A stretch of DNA of 19,680 bases from Siphonobacter sp048595215 (GTDB lineage Bacteria; Bacteroidota; Bacteroidia; Cytophagales; Spirosomataceae): NCBI RefSeq assembly GCF_048595215.1, contig NZ_JBMDWJ010000115.1:1-19680 (forward strand), read 5' to 3'. Below, piece by piece: positions 1 through 6,972 of the stretch. Below the pieces are notes generated by a model. That model saw nothing but the letters and a program-made list of their open reading frames with translations, ran no database searches and was not told the origin of the DNA. The position numbers were made by a program, and so were the translations under genes. Positions within the stretch are counted from its first letter, which is position 1, and each line of letters opens with the position of its first letter.

Positions 1-670
1 TTTGCAGGCCCGTGAGTTCTTTAGTCGTCGTGTTTAAAACCACCAAAGCTCCCTGTAAGGATTCGTTGGCAGTGCCCGGTACAACAGAAGGTAGCGTCAG
101 GTCATCCGTATTTAGCAAAACGGGTTTTTCCGGAAACGTCAGATTCGCCGTAATGGACAAACCGCGTACGTAAAATTCATTCAACCCTTTTTTGAGCGAA
201 ACGGGCAGGTGCAGATAACCCATGCTGTACGGATCGCCCATGTGCAGCTCGCCATTGACGTAAACCTGACTGTTGCCTTTAATATTCAGCAGGGCCGTCT
301 GGGCTTTAGGCGAGGTGTAGGTCAGATACAGGTAACCCCCGTTACCGCCAATGCCACCGCGAAGGCTCCCCGGCGTAATACCTGGTCCGGCCGGACCTCC
401 CGAGCTACGAAACGAATTCATCCGGGCTCGCAGGCGTTTGGTGCTGTCGGCTTCGATGGCTTGCCATTTAATTTCTGAATCAGAACCCGGTGTTTTCAGC
501 TGCTTCGTGTGCATCTGGTACACCAGTTCGTCGGTATAAATGGCTTCGCGGCCGTACCGCTGCGGCAGGGTAGCCACCCAGCCTTTCGTGAAGTGGTATA
601 CTTGCTGGGCGTAGCTTTCCGTGAATCCCAGGGAAAGAGCCAACGCCCCAATGAGTAAGGGTTTACGCAT
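1..670 (-). CDS. Secreted protein, N-terminal part (gene runs off the window)
   Basis: An open frame begins at the ATG at 670 and runs without a stop to the window edge, giving 223 residues with the C-terminus missing. Residues 1-21 form a Sec signal peptide: basic MRK, a hydrophobic core, then SYA|Q as the likely signal peptidase I site. The mature part holds a Gly/Pro-rich patch at about 91-112 and then a beta-rich stretch at about 113-200 containing YVNGE, GDPY and LKKGLNEFYV. A segment of this kind is found at the N-terminus of some secreted Bacteroidota hydrolases, ahead of an alpha/beta-hydrolase domain, but that domain would lie outside the window, so the catalytic assignment is only a guess. 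No Bacteroidota promoter was recognised upstream; the fabF terminator precedes it, so it is probably transcribed separately. Confidence 0.8.
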   Translation of the reverse strand, partial: MRKPLLIGALALSLGFTESYAQQVYHFTKGWVATLPQRYGREAIYTDELVYQMHTKQLKTPGSDSEIKWQAIEADSTKRLRARMNSFRSSGGPAGPGITPGSLRGGIGGNGGYLYLTYTSPKAQTALLNIKGNSQVYVNGELHMGDPYSMGYLHLPVSLKKGLNEFYVRGLSITANLTFPEKPVLLNTDDLTLPSVVPGTANESLQGALVVLNTTTKELTGLQ

Positions 671-827
671 GAAAAAATAGATTAAAGAGCAGGAATAGTC
701 TTCGCCAGGCTTGTCAAAAGACTCGCAAATTAATCCCTTCCATGCGGGTTGCCACGGACCATACGCCAAATAAGGGCCAAACCGCTTTTTCTGCCTACTA
801 AAGCCTTTTAAGTAGCGAATGAATCAG

Positions 828-870
828 AAAACGAACGAGCCTTTCCCCGTGGAAAAGACTCGTTCGTTTT
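828..870 (-). terminator. Hairpin terminator of the TetR-fabF transcript
   Basis: A perfect 12-bp inverted repeat (AAAACGAACGAG at 828-839 with its complement at 859-870) encloses a smaller CTTTCC/GGAAAG stem. Read on the minus strand it ends in TTTT. It overlaps the last two bases of the fabF stop codon (869-871), so termination follows translation directly. Confidence 0.8.
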
Positions 871-2116
871 AGCCTCTAAACTTTTTGAAAACGACAATAC
901 CATTGTGTCCACCGAAGCCAAACGTATTGCTCATGGCGACCTCAACTGCCAGCTCCCGAGCCTCGCCCCGTATGATTGGCAAGTCTGCCGGAACCTGTGG
1001 ATCCAGTTGTTCAGTATTGATGGTAGGAGGAATAAGGCTGTTTTTAATCGCCAGTATACAGGCAATGGCTTCAACGGCTCCCGCTGCTCCCAGCAAGTGC
1101 CCTGTCATCGACTTGGTAGCACTGAGGTGTAAATGCCGGGGATCGTTACCAAAGAGCCCCTGAATCGCGTTGATTTCACTCAAATCGCCCACGGGCGTTG
1201 AAGTCGCGTGGACATTCAGGTAATCGACGGCTTCGAGCGGAAGTTCGGCATCTTTCAAAGCCAATTTCATGGCCTGCATAGCCCCGATGCCTTCGGGGTG
1301 CGTGGCGGTCATGTGGTACGCATCTGCCGTCATGGCTGCCCCACCGAGTTCAGCGTAAATGCGGGCACCCCGGGCTTTGGCATGTTCGTACTCTTCCAGA
1401 ATCAGGGCACCCGCTCCTTCGCCCATAACAAAGCCGTCGCGAGCTACATCAAACGGCCGCGAAGCCGTAGCTGGATCATCATTTCGCGTGGACATGGCTT
1501 TCATCGCCGCAAAACCTCCCACCGATGCTTCCGTAATGGGAGCTTCCGAACCACCCGTCACCATCACCTTGGCCTTACCCCAACGGATGTAGTTGAAGGC
1601 ATCCATAATAGCGGTATTCGACGTGGCACAGGCGGATACGGTGGTGTAATTGATCCCCATGAGCCCATGTTTGATCGAGATCATGCCCGAAGCCATGTTG
1701 ACAATGAGTTTGGGAACAAAAAAGGGATTGAATCGGGGTTTAAACTGACCTAAGGTATATTCTTTGACCTGCTCTTCGAAGGTTTCCATCCCGCCCTGAC
1801 CGGAGCCCCAGATGACGCCCGTATCAAAGGGATCCATGGTACTGAAATCGAGTCCAGAATCCGCAATGGCCTGATCGGCGGCAATGAGAGCGTACTGGGT
1901 GAAAGGATCGGTACGGCGGATTTCATTTCTGTCCAGATAATCTGACGCCCGGAAATCCTTGAGTTCACAGGCAATCTGCGTGCGAAAGGCCTCGGGATTA
2001 AATTTGGTAATACGGGCGGCTCCGCTCGTACCCGCAATGAGGTGGTTCCAGAAATCTGAAACGGTATTGCCCAGGGGCGTTAGGGCACCAAGCCCCGTAA
2101 TGACTACGCGATTCAT
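869..2116 (-). CDS. fabF: Beta-ketoacyl-ACP synthase II
   Basis: This 415-residue thiolase-fold condensing enzyme extends acyl-ACP by two carbons using malonyl-ACP in cytoplasmic type II fatty acid synthesis. The catalytic triad is complete and falls at the same numbers as E. coli FabF: Cys163 in SACATS, His303 in NVHATSTPVGD and His340 in KSMTGHLLGAAGA. The C-terminal glycine-rich SNTFGFGGHN is at 396-405. Length matches the family (about 410-415). The gene lies 12 nt behind a TetR-family gene on the same strand, so the two are almost certainly one operon under the palindrome at 2706-2723. No acpP, fabG or fabD is adjacent, so this may be a second, regulated fabF rather than the housekeeping copy; that is inference. 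A role in a polyene or polyketide pathway is less likely because no such genes are nearby. Confidence 0.93.
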   Translation of the reverse strand: MNRVVITGLGALTPLGNTVSDFWNHLIAGTSGAARITKFNPEAFRTQIACELKDFRASDYLDRNEIRRTDPFTQYALIAADQAIADSGLDFSTMDPFDTGVIWGSGQGGMETFEEQVKEYTLGQFKPRFNPFFVPKLIVNMASGMISIKHGLMGINYTTVSACATSNTAIMDAFNYIRWGKAKVMVTGGSEAPITEASVGGFAAMKAMSTRNDDPATASRPFDVARDGFVMGEGAGALILEEYEHAKARGARIYAELGGAAMTADAYHMTATHPEGIGAMQAMKLALKDAELPLEAVDYLNVHATSTPVGDLSEINAIQGLFGNDPRHLHLSATKSMTGHLLGAAGAVEAIACILAIKNSLIPPTINTEQLDPQVPADLPIIRGEARELAVEVAMSNTFGFGGHNGIVVFKKFRG

Positions 2117-2128
2117 CGGTATGTTGAA

Positions 2129-2680
2129 TTAGAATAAGTCCTGAAGCAGTTGTGGGGTCGTTTGTGAAAGGGTATCTTCTTCGAAAACGCGGGAAAGCAG
2201 TAGGGAAGAGATCAGATGGGAAACTACCATCATCGCCCGAATTCGGGCCTCACCTTCAAAATGGAATTGTTGCTTTTGCCGCCCCTGTTCGAGGCGTTCA
2301 GTAAGCCAGTCGATAATGCTTGTACACATCTGGTGCAGACCCTGTTGCATACCAGCCGGTAGCGTACCAAAATCAGGACTTAGTGAACCCATCAGGCAGA
2401 CCAGGCCCTGCTGCTGCCATTGCCCAAAGGTGGTGACAAACGCCTCTACCTGTTGGCATTCTGGTAAAGAAGACCACTGACGGAAGGCTTCTTGCATAGC
2501 CGTCGTACCTTCCGTAATGACGCTAATGCCCAGAGCTTCCTTCGATGGAAAATGGTAATGAATGGCCGCGTTTTTGATTTGCAGGGGTCCGGCAATGTCG
2601 GCAAAACTAAAAGCATTGTAGCCTTTGGTTTGAATCAGGATACGGGCCAGTTCCTGTATTTTTTCTCGGGTATCAGCCAT
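2129..2680 (-). CDS. TetR/AcrR-family transcriptional regulator
   Basis: The protein has an N-terminal TetR helix-turn-helix at about residues 23-50 (FSFADIAGPLQIKNAAIHYHF, then PSKEAL), followed by an all-helical ligand-binding domain that is too divergent to assign a ligand. The ATG at 2680 (183 residues) is preferred over an in-frame TTG at 2686, because GAGAGG at 2687-2692 sits 6 nt before the ATG but directly against the TTG. The gene precedes fabF by 12 nt. A palindrome lies within 50 nt upstream and abuts a -7 promoter box, the classical arrangement for an autorepressing TetR that also controls the following gene. By context an acyl-CoA or fatty acid-like effector is plausible, but nothing in the sequence proves it. 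Confidence 0.9.
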   Translation of the reverse strand: MADTREKIQELARILIQTKGYNAFSFADIAGPLQIKNAAIHYHFPSKEALGISVITEGTTAMQEAFRQWSSLPECQQVEAFVTTFGQWQQQGLVCLMGSLSPDFGTLPAGMQQGLHQMCTSIIDWLTERLEQGRQKQQFHFEGEARIRAMMVVSHLISSLLLSRVFEEDTLSQTTPQLLQDLF

Positions 2681-2705
2681 ATACAACCTCTCTTTTCAAA
2701 TATTT

Positions 2706-2723
2706 ACTTACTATTAAGTAAGT
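2706..2723. promoter_or_regulatory. Probable TetR operator palindrome
   Basis: Seven-base arms ACTTACT and AGTAAGT flank an ATTA spacer, making an 18-bp palindrome. It lies one base downstream of the TACTTTTG box on the minus strand, where the RNA start is expected, and about 25 nt before the regulator's start codon. TetR dimers bind palindromes of this size. That the adjacent regulator binds here is inference from position and symmetry. Confidence 0.7.
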
Positions 2724-2724
2724 G

Positions 2725-2732
2725 CAAAAGTA
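2725..2732 (-). promoter_or_regulatory. -7 promoter box for the TetR-fabF operon
   Basis: On the minus strand this reads TACTTTTG, an exact match to the Bacteroidota -7 consensus TAnnTTTG. No convincing -33 TTTG element is visible at the expected distance upstream. Transcription would start inside or just before the 2706-2723 palindrome. Confidence 0.6.
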
Positions 2733-2846
2733 AAAAGTTTTTCTGAATGGAAAAGAAAGTAGGTCTACTAAAATTGTATTCGGCCCAAGCGTACGAAAGA
2801 AACTTATCAAGGCCTTGTCAACCAGGCCATTAAGTAGGGTGGTGTT

Positions 2847-2888
2847 TCAGAAAAATAAAAAAAGGCCTCCGGTTTCCCGGAAGCCTTT
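2847..2888 (-). terminator. Rho-independent terminator of the APC permease gene
   Basis: The arms 2861-2872 and 2877-2888 (AAAGGCCTCCGG with CCGGAAGCCTTT) pair over 12 positions with one mismatch around the loop TTTC. On the minus strand the stem is followed by a T-rich tract (from about 2863 down to 2847). It starts 21 nt after the permease stop codon. Confidence 0.85.
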
Positions 2889-2908
2889 ACGTAAGAAGTG
2901 TTAGAACA

Positions 2909-4342
2909 CTACGCCTCAATCGGTTCTTTTTTTCGCATGACCAGATAGTACACCGGAATTCCCAATAGAATCAACCCCAGACCCGGAAGGGTATACTGAG
3001 CTTCGAAAATCAACAGCAGTACCGCCAGAAATAAGGCCACAACGATATAGATGATCGGCAAATACGGGTATCCAAAAGCCCGGTAGGGGCGGGGGGTATC
3101 GGGTTGCTTGACCCGTAGTATGTAAATACCCAGAATTGTGAGGATATAGAAAATCAGTACGCCAAAAATGACCAGAGCCAACAGACGGTTGTACTCACCC
3201 GTCAGGCAAAGTAAACTCGCCCAGGCACATTGAATCCAGAGACTGTAGGCGGGAACTTTGTTTTTGTTGAGCAGACCTGCCTTGTGAAAAAACAGTCCAT
3301 CCTTCGCCATGGTGTAGTACACGCGGGCACCGGAAAGAATCAATCCGTTGTTACAGCCAAACGTGGAAATCATAATCATGATGGCAATGGCGATGGTCCC
3401 CCAGGAGCCAAAAATGTAATCAGCGGCAACGACGCCTACGCGGTCATTCGGGGCAAAGGCCATTTCGGACAAGGGTACAACAGCCAGGTACATGACATTG
3501 GTGAGTACGTATAAGAAGGTCACAATCAGCGTACCGAGTACCAGACTCAAGCCGATGTTTTTCTGCGGATTTTTTACTTCCCCCGCAATGGATGTAATGG
3601 AATGCCAGGAATCACTCGAAAACAAAGTGCCTTTCATGGCGACGGCGATGGCTCCGAAAAAAGCGAGTCCCGACAGAGCGGTACTTTCGATTTGCCCATT
3701 AGTCTGGGTCAGGGCCGACAGCGTCCAGGCATTTTGCCAGTTCTGTTCCCACACCTCGGCTTTGGCTCCCCAAATCAACCCGGCGATGGTTAAACCGACC
3801 AAAGAGAGAATTTTAACCGTAGTGAGGATCGTCTGTACAGCAACGCCATTTTCTACACCCCGGCTGTTGATGTACGTCAGAAAGACAATCGTCCCAATGG
3901 CAACCAACTGAGCCGCTGATAGCTGAAATCCACCCAGACTCAACAGAATTTCTTTCTCACTAACCGCCGGAATCAGGTACGCCGTAAATTTGGCAAAAGC
4001 TACGCCTACCGCTGCAATGGTACCGGTTTGTATGACGGTAAAAAAAGCCCATCCGTACAGGAAACCCACTAGCGAACCATAGGCTTCCCGCAGGTAGATG
4101 TACATGCCGCCCGCCCGGGGAAACATGGCTGCCAGCTCTCCGTAACTAACCGCCGCAATGATGGTAACGACTCCCGCTAGCAACCACATCGCCAGCATAT
4201 AACCCGCTCCGCCGACACTGCGGGTAATTTCCGCACTCACAATGAAAATTCCGGACCCGATCATCGAACCCGCCACGACCATCGTCGCATCAAATAAATT
4301 GACTCGGGGCTTAAAACCCGTGTCCTGAGGTACAGTTGCCAT
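2909..4342 (-). CDS. APC-family amino acid permease
   Basis: This 477-residue integral inner-membrane transporter belongs to the amino acid-polyamine-organocation superfamily. Around 12 hydrophobic segments are visible. The first carries the substrate-binding motif GSMIGSGIF at 25-33, where the helix unwinds in this family, and the family signature ELAAMFPRAGG followed by MYIYLREAYG sits near residues 69-90. The overall pattern resembles the LAT/SteT-like branch, which moves neutral amino acids by proton symport or exchange; the exact substrate cannot be read from the sequence. It is transcribed alone, with its own terminator and an upstream neighbour (the small ORF and HD gene) that is divergent. 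The ATG at 4342 is the natural start, since MATVPQDTGFKPRVNLFDAT leads straight into the first helix. Confidence 0.9.
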   Translation of the reverse strand: MATVPQDTGFKPRVNLFDATMVVAGSMIGSGIFIVSAEITRSVGGAGYMLAMWLLAGVVTIIAAVSYGELAAMFPRAGGMYIYLREAYGSLVGFLYGWAFFTVIQTGTIAAVGVAFAKFTAYLIPAVSEKEILLSLGGFQLSAAQLVAIGTIVFLTYINSRGVENGVAVQTILTTVKILSLVGLTIAGLIWGAKAEVWEQNWQNAWTLSALTQTNGQIESTALSGLAFFGAIAVAMKGTLFSSDSWHSITSIAGEVKNPQKNIGLSLVLGTLIVTFLYVLTNVMYLAVVPLSEMAFAPNDRVGVVAADYIFGSWGTIAIAIMIMISTFGCNNGLILSGARVYYTMAKDGLFFHKAGLLNKNKVPAYSLWIQCAWASLLCLTGEYNRLLALVIFGVLIFYILTILGIYILRVKQPDTPRPYRAFGYPYLPIIYIVVALFLAVLLLIFEAQYTLPGLGLILLGIPVYYLVMRKKEPIEA

Positions 4343-4481
4343 GCAGAATTGAAAACTAATGATCTTTTGTTTGTCGAGATAGTGCCGCTATTTTATTTGG
4401 TACAAATGGCAACTAGTGTAAATAACGCTAGCAGGCGGCTATTTTTAAAATACTTCGTTTAATTATAGTCGTAAGCCGGAA

Positions 4482-4583
4482 ATGCGTCTACGCGTCGCAG
4501 TGGAAGACAAGGCTGTACCCGTGCAAGACCCTACAGAACCGAAACATGGTCTGCAATTTTTAGGAAAAAGCGAAAACGAATAG
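4482..4583 (+). CDS. Candidate 33-residue small ORF ahead of the HD hydrolase
   Basis: The frame runs from ATG 4482 to TAG 4583, 12 nt before the start of the HD gene. It begins MRLRVAVEDKAVPVQD and ends in LGKSENE, with no hydrophobic segment or signal peptide. Codon choice is like the neighbouring genes (GTA/GTC valine, GAA, AAA). I do not recognise a family. It could be a real small soluble protein translationally coupled to the hydrolase, a leader ORF, or chance; the tight spacing and plausible composition are the only support. Confidence 0.4.
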   Translation: MRLRVAVEDKAVPVQDPTEPKHGLQFLGKSENE

Positions 4584-4595
4584 GCAGGTACAGTC

Positions 4596-5153
4596 ATGGA
4601 AACCTTAGAAAAAATTCAGGAATTTGCCCGTCAGGCTCACGAGGGGCAACGGCGGAAATATGCCGACGAACCGTATATCAACCATCCCATTCGGGTGATG
4701 CAGGTGTGTGAAGAATATTCTGCGGAACTACCGGTATTGGCGGCAGCTTTATTACACGATGTCCTGGAAGATACGGAGCTAACCGCCGAGGAAATGCTGG
4801 AATTTCTGTCGGGTGTCATGGAAGAAGCCGAGGTACGACGAACCTTGAAATTAGTACAGGAACTAACCGACGTATATACCCATGCGGACTATCCGGGTCT
4901 GAATCGGGATCAACGAAAAAGTCGGGAAGCAGAACGAATGGCTAAAGTCAGCCCGGCCGCTCAGACGATCAAGTACGCGGATATTCTGGATAATAGTCGG
5001 GATATTGTCGAATCGAAATCTGATTTTGCTCCGAAGTACCTGATTGAATCCAAAGCCTTACTCCAACGCATGACGCGGGGCGACAAGACCCTCCACAAAC
5101 GAGCGGCCGAAGCCGTAGGACAAGGTTTGCTTAAGGTGCGAGGCAGAAAATGA
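4596..5153 (+). CDS. HD-domain alarmone/nucleotide hydrolase (MESH1/SpoT-HD-like)
   Basis: At 185 residues this is the size of a stand-alone HD hydrolase such as the small alarmone hydrolases (SAH/MESH1). The metal-binding residues of the SpoT hydrolase fold are visible: His30 in NHPIRV, His54-Asp55 in LLHDVLEDT, and Asp129 in TIKYADILDN. Glu58-Asp59 occupy the catalytic ED position next to the HD pair. There is no synthetase, TGS or ACT domain, so if it acts on (p)ppGpp it could only degrade it. Known members remove the 3'-pyrophosphate with Mn2+; some relatives act on NADPH or other nucleotides, so the substrate is not settled. It is preceded by a weak AGG-containing Shine-Dalgarno sequence and followed by a REP-like element and a palindromic terminator. 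Confidence 0.85.
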   Translation: METLEKIQEFARQAHEGQRRKYADEPYINHPIRVMQVCEEYSAELPVLAAALLHDVLEDTELTAEEMLEFLSGVMEEAEVRRTLKLVQELTDVYTHADYPGLNRDQRKSREAERMAKVSPAAQTIKYADILDNSRDIVESKSDFAPKYLIESKALLQRMTRGDKTLHKRAAEAVGQGLLKVRGRK

Positions 5154-5287
5154 AGGGGGAGATGTACCGGTTTTTCATTTCTAAACGAAATCTCTAATCA
5201 AGGTCACCCGCTACCGCCTGTGGGGAGATGGTGAATGATCCTTAACGGATCAAACTTGTACCAGTTTCCCTTCTGAATCGAATGTCC

Positions 5288-5333
5288 AACCCCGGAGGGG
5301 TTCAACCTGAATAGCCCCGTATGCAATGCGGGG
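5288..5333. repeat. REP-like double hairpin element
   Basis: Two small hairpins stand close together: AACCCC-GGA-GGGGTT at 5288-5302, and CCCCGTAT-GCA-ATGCGGGG at 5315-5333 (8 bp with one wobble). The linker is TCAACCTGAATAG. The design, an AACCCC(n)GGGGTT stem followed by 'TTCAAC...ATAGCCCCG..GCAA..CGGGG', resembles a dispersed intergenic repeat I recall from many Bacteroidota and other genomes. There is only one copy in this window, so its repeat nature is remembered, not demonstrated. Confidence 0.5.
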
Positions 5334-5365
5334 TACAGGGACGCACCATTCCTACAGAATATCCG

Positions 5366-5411
5366 TATAAAAAGAGCGGCCTTCTATCGATAGAAGGCCG
5401 CTCTTTTTATA
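5366..5411. terminator. Bidirectional terminator, 46-nt perfect palindrome
   Basis: Both 23-base arms are exact complements with no unpaired loop; the outer end is TATAAAAAGAGCGGCC and the centre is ATCGAT. The flanking A5/T5 tracts give U-tracts on either strand. It lies between the convergent HD gene and the PQQ-type dehydrogenase gene, 8 bases past the latter's stop codon, and can end both transcripts. Confidence 0.9.
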
Positions 5412-5418
5412 GAAAGAA

Positions 5419-6636
5419 TTACTGACGCGAAATACGATAAATCACCCCATTCGTATCATCCGAAACCAGCAACGAGCCATCCGCGTGTACGGCTACACCA
5501 ACGGGTCGGCCAATGTGAGAACGATTATTATCAACGAGGAAGCCCGTCAGAAAATCTTCAAACCGTACGGGTTTTCCGTTTTCAAAGTGCATCCGCACTA
5601 CGCTATAACCCGAAGGCTTACTCCGATTCCAGGAACCCCGCATGGCTACGAACGCATCGCCCTGGTAATCGCTGGGAAACTGTGAGCCCGTATAAAACGC
5701 CATTTGCATGGGGGCCGCGTGAGCCTGATACGTCAGCGAGGGCTTGGTAGAAAGTTGCGAGTACTGTTGGTAGGTAGTGTCTCCGGGAGGGCGAGTACCG
5801 GGATTATATTTTCCGTCCTCATAAATGTAAGGCCACCCATATACGCCATTTTCCTTGATGAGGTTCACCTCTTCTTTTTGTTCTTCATCTCCCAGCCAGT
5901 CAATTCCATGATCCATTCCCCAGAATTCCTTGGTTTCAGGGTGCCAGCCAAAGCCGATGGTATTCCGTAACCCTTTGGCATAGATCTTCATATTCGATCC
6001 GTCGGCATTCATACGCACCATCGTAGCATGCATGGCATTGGGTTCGGGGCACGAGTTACAGGTACTGCCAATGGAGAAGTACATCAGTCCGTCGGGACCA
6101 AAGGCAAGTGTACGGTTGGGGTGTTGCCCACCATCGGGCAAGCCGGATTTAATCAGTTTGGGTTGACTCAGCGTACCATCCGAATTAATATCGGCTACGT
6201 ACAGATCCTGAACTGCCGCGATGTAGAGTTTCGAGTTATGAATAGCTAATCCGTGGGCCTGCTTGATACTGGCTACCATTTGTTTGCGTTCAGCTACGCC
6301 ATCCTTGTCTTTATCTTCCAGGAGCGTAACCATGCCAGCATCGCGATCCGATACATACACATAACCCTGCGAACTGACGGCCAGAATACGAGGCTTGCCC
6401 ACTTCTTGAGCAAACGCCTGTACCTTAAATCCAGCGGGTACTTTCAATTGTTGGATGCGTTCGGGTGTAGCCGGTACCAGGGCCGGACGAAATACATAAC
6501 CTGTGACCTGAGCAGAAGTCGGTTCCTCGTCGGTTTCCGGAATAAAAGAATCCCAGAATCCACTGCCTTTGCTGCAACTCAGACCAATAACGCCCGCCAG
6601 TGCAGCTCCTAAGAATAATGTAGTTCTTGTTTTCAT
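5419..6636 (-). CDS. PQQ-type sugar/sorbosone dehydrogenase lipoprotein
   Basis: This 405-residue protein has a lipoprotein signal peptide ending in the lipobox VIGLSC with Cys21 as the lipidated residue, so it is anchored in the periplasm or at the outer membrane. The rest is a six-bladed beta-propeller of the soluble aldose sugar/L-sorbosone dehydrogenase family, which oxidises sugars using PQQ. Recognisable pieces are QAHGL (His128, the general-base region), GGQHPNR at 169-175, the GLRN motif at 222-225 and GRPVGVAVHADGSLLVSDD near 377-394. The DKDKDGVAE loop at 108-116 looks like a calcium site. TCNSCPEP at 192-199 is a conserved cysteine pair without the following His of a c-type haem site. 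Cofactor and substrate are inferred from the family, and no PQQ synthesis genes are in the window. The next gene upstream is a Gfo/Idh-type exported oxidoreductase. Confidence 0.85.
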   Translation of the reverse strand: MKTRTTLFLGAALAGVIGLSCSKGSGFWDSFIPETDEEPTSAQVTGYVFRPALVPATPERIQQLKVPAGFKVQAFAQEVGKPRILAVSSQGYVYVSDRDAGMVTLLEDKDKDGVAERKQMVASIKQAHGLAIHNSKLYIAAVQDLYVADINSDGTLSQPKLIKSGLPDGGQHPNRTLAFGPDGLMYFSIGSTCNSCPEPNAMHATMVRMNADGSNMKIYAKGLRNTIGFGWHPETKEFWGMDHGIDWLGDEEQKEEVNLIKENGVYGWPYIYEDGKYNPGTRPPGDTTYQQYSQLSTKPSLTYQAHAAPMQMAFYTGSQFPSDYQGDAFVAMRGSWNRSKPSGYSVVRMHFENGKPVRFEDFLTGFLVDNNRSHIGRPVGVAVHADGSLLVSDDTNGVIYRISRQ

Positions 6637-6701
6637 TGAATTGGATAGAATAAGGGTTTTATAGAGTAAAGCGTGGGAATGCGTTGCCGTTTACGTAGGT
6701 T

Positions 6702-6972
6702 GGAGGTTTGAGTTAGTTTAAGGTTTGATGAAGTTCTAGGTTTGAAAGTTTGATCTGGTATCAGGTTTGATTGATTGATACACGAGTCTGATCAGGCGAA
6801 ACCTGTAATGATTTGAAGTTTGATTACGATCAGATTTGAAGGATTCATTCGGTGTAAAAAGCATTCAGGAAACCTCAGTTTTTACCGGAAAACTTTAGTT
6901 CAAACTCGATCAAACCTGATACCTGCTCAAACACCATTCAAACTTTCAACCCTCAAACCAAATCAAACCCCC
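6702..6972. repeat. MITE-like imperfect inverted-repeat element with GGTTTGA arrays
   Basis: This fills most of the 336-nt gap between the Gfo/Idh and PQQ dehydrogenase genes. The left arm carries RGTTTGA starting at 6705, 6722, 6739, 6747 and 6764 (several spaced exactly 17 bp); the right arm carries TCAAAC at 6900, 6910, 6927, 6938, 6953 and 6963. Arms pair in three blocks: 6702-6728 with 6946-6972 (about 22 of 27), 6742-6753 with 6938-6949 (12 of 12) and 6755-6774 with 6906-6925 (18 of 20). The right end stops exactly against the Gfo/Idh stop codon at 6973. No ORF or known transposon end was seen inside. 6637-6701 holds nothing recognisable. Confidence 0.65.

Noticed and set aside
1208..1753. 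181-codon open frame on the plus strand inside fabF
   Set aside because: It lies antisense to a gene with complete catalytic motifs and has no family resemblance or ribosome site; it is a shadow frame caused by codon bias.
6039..6060. Possible c-type haem site in the PQQ-type dehydrogenase (CNSC)
   Set aside because: The residue after the second Cys is Pro, not His; this cysteine pair is normal for the family and more likely a disulfide.
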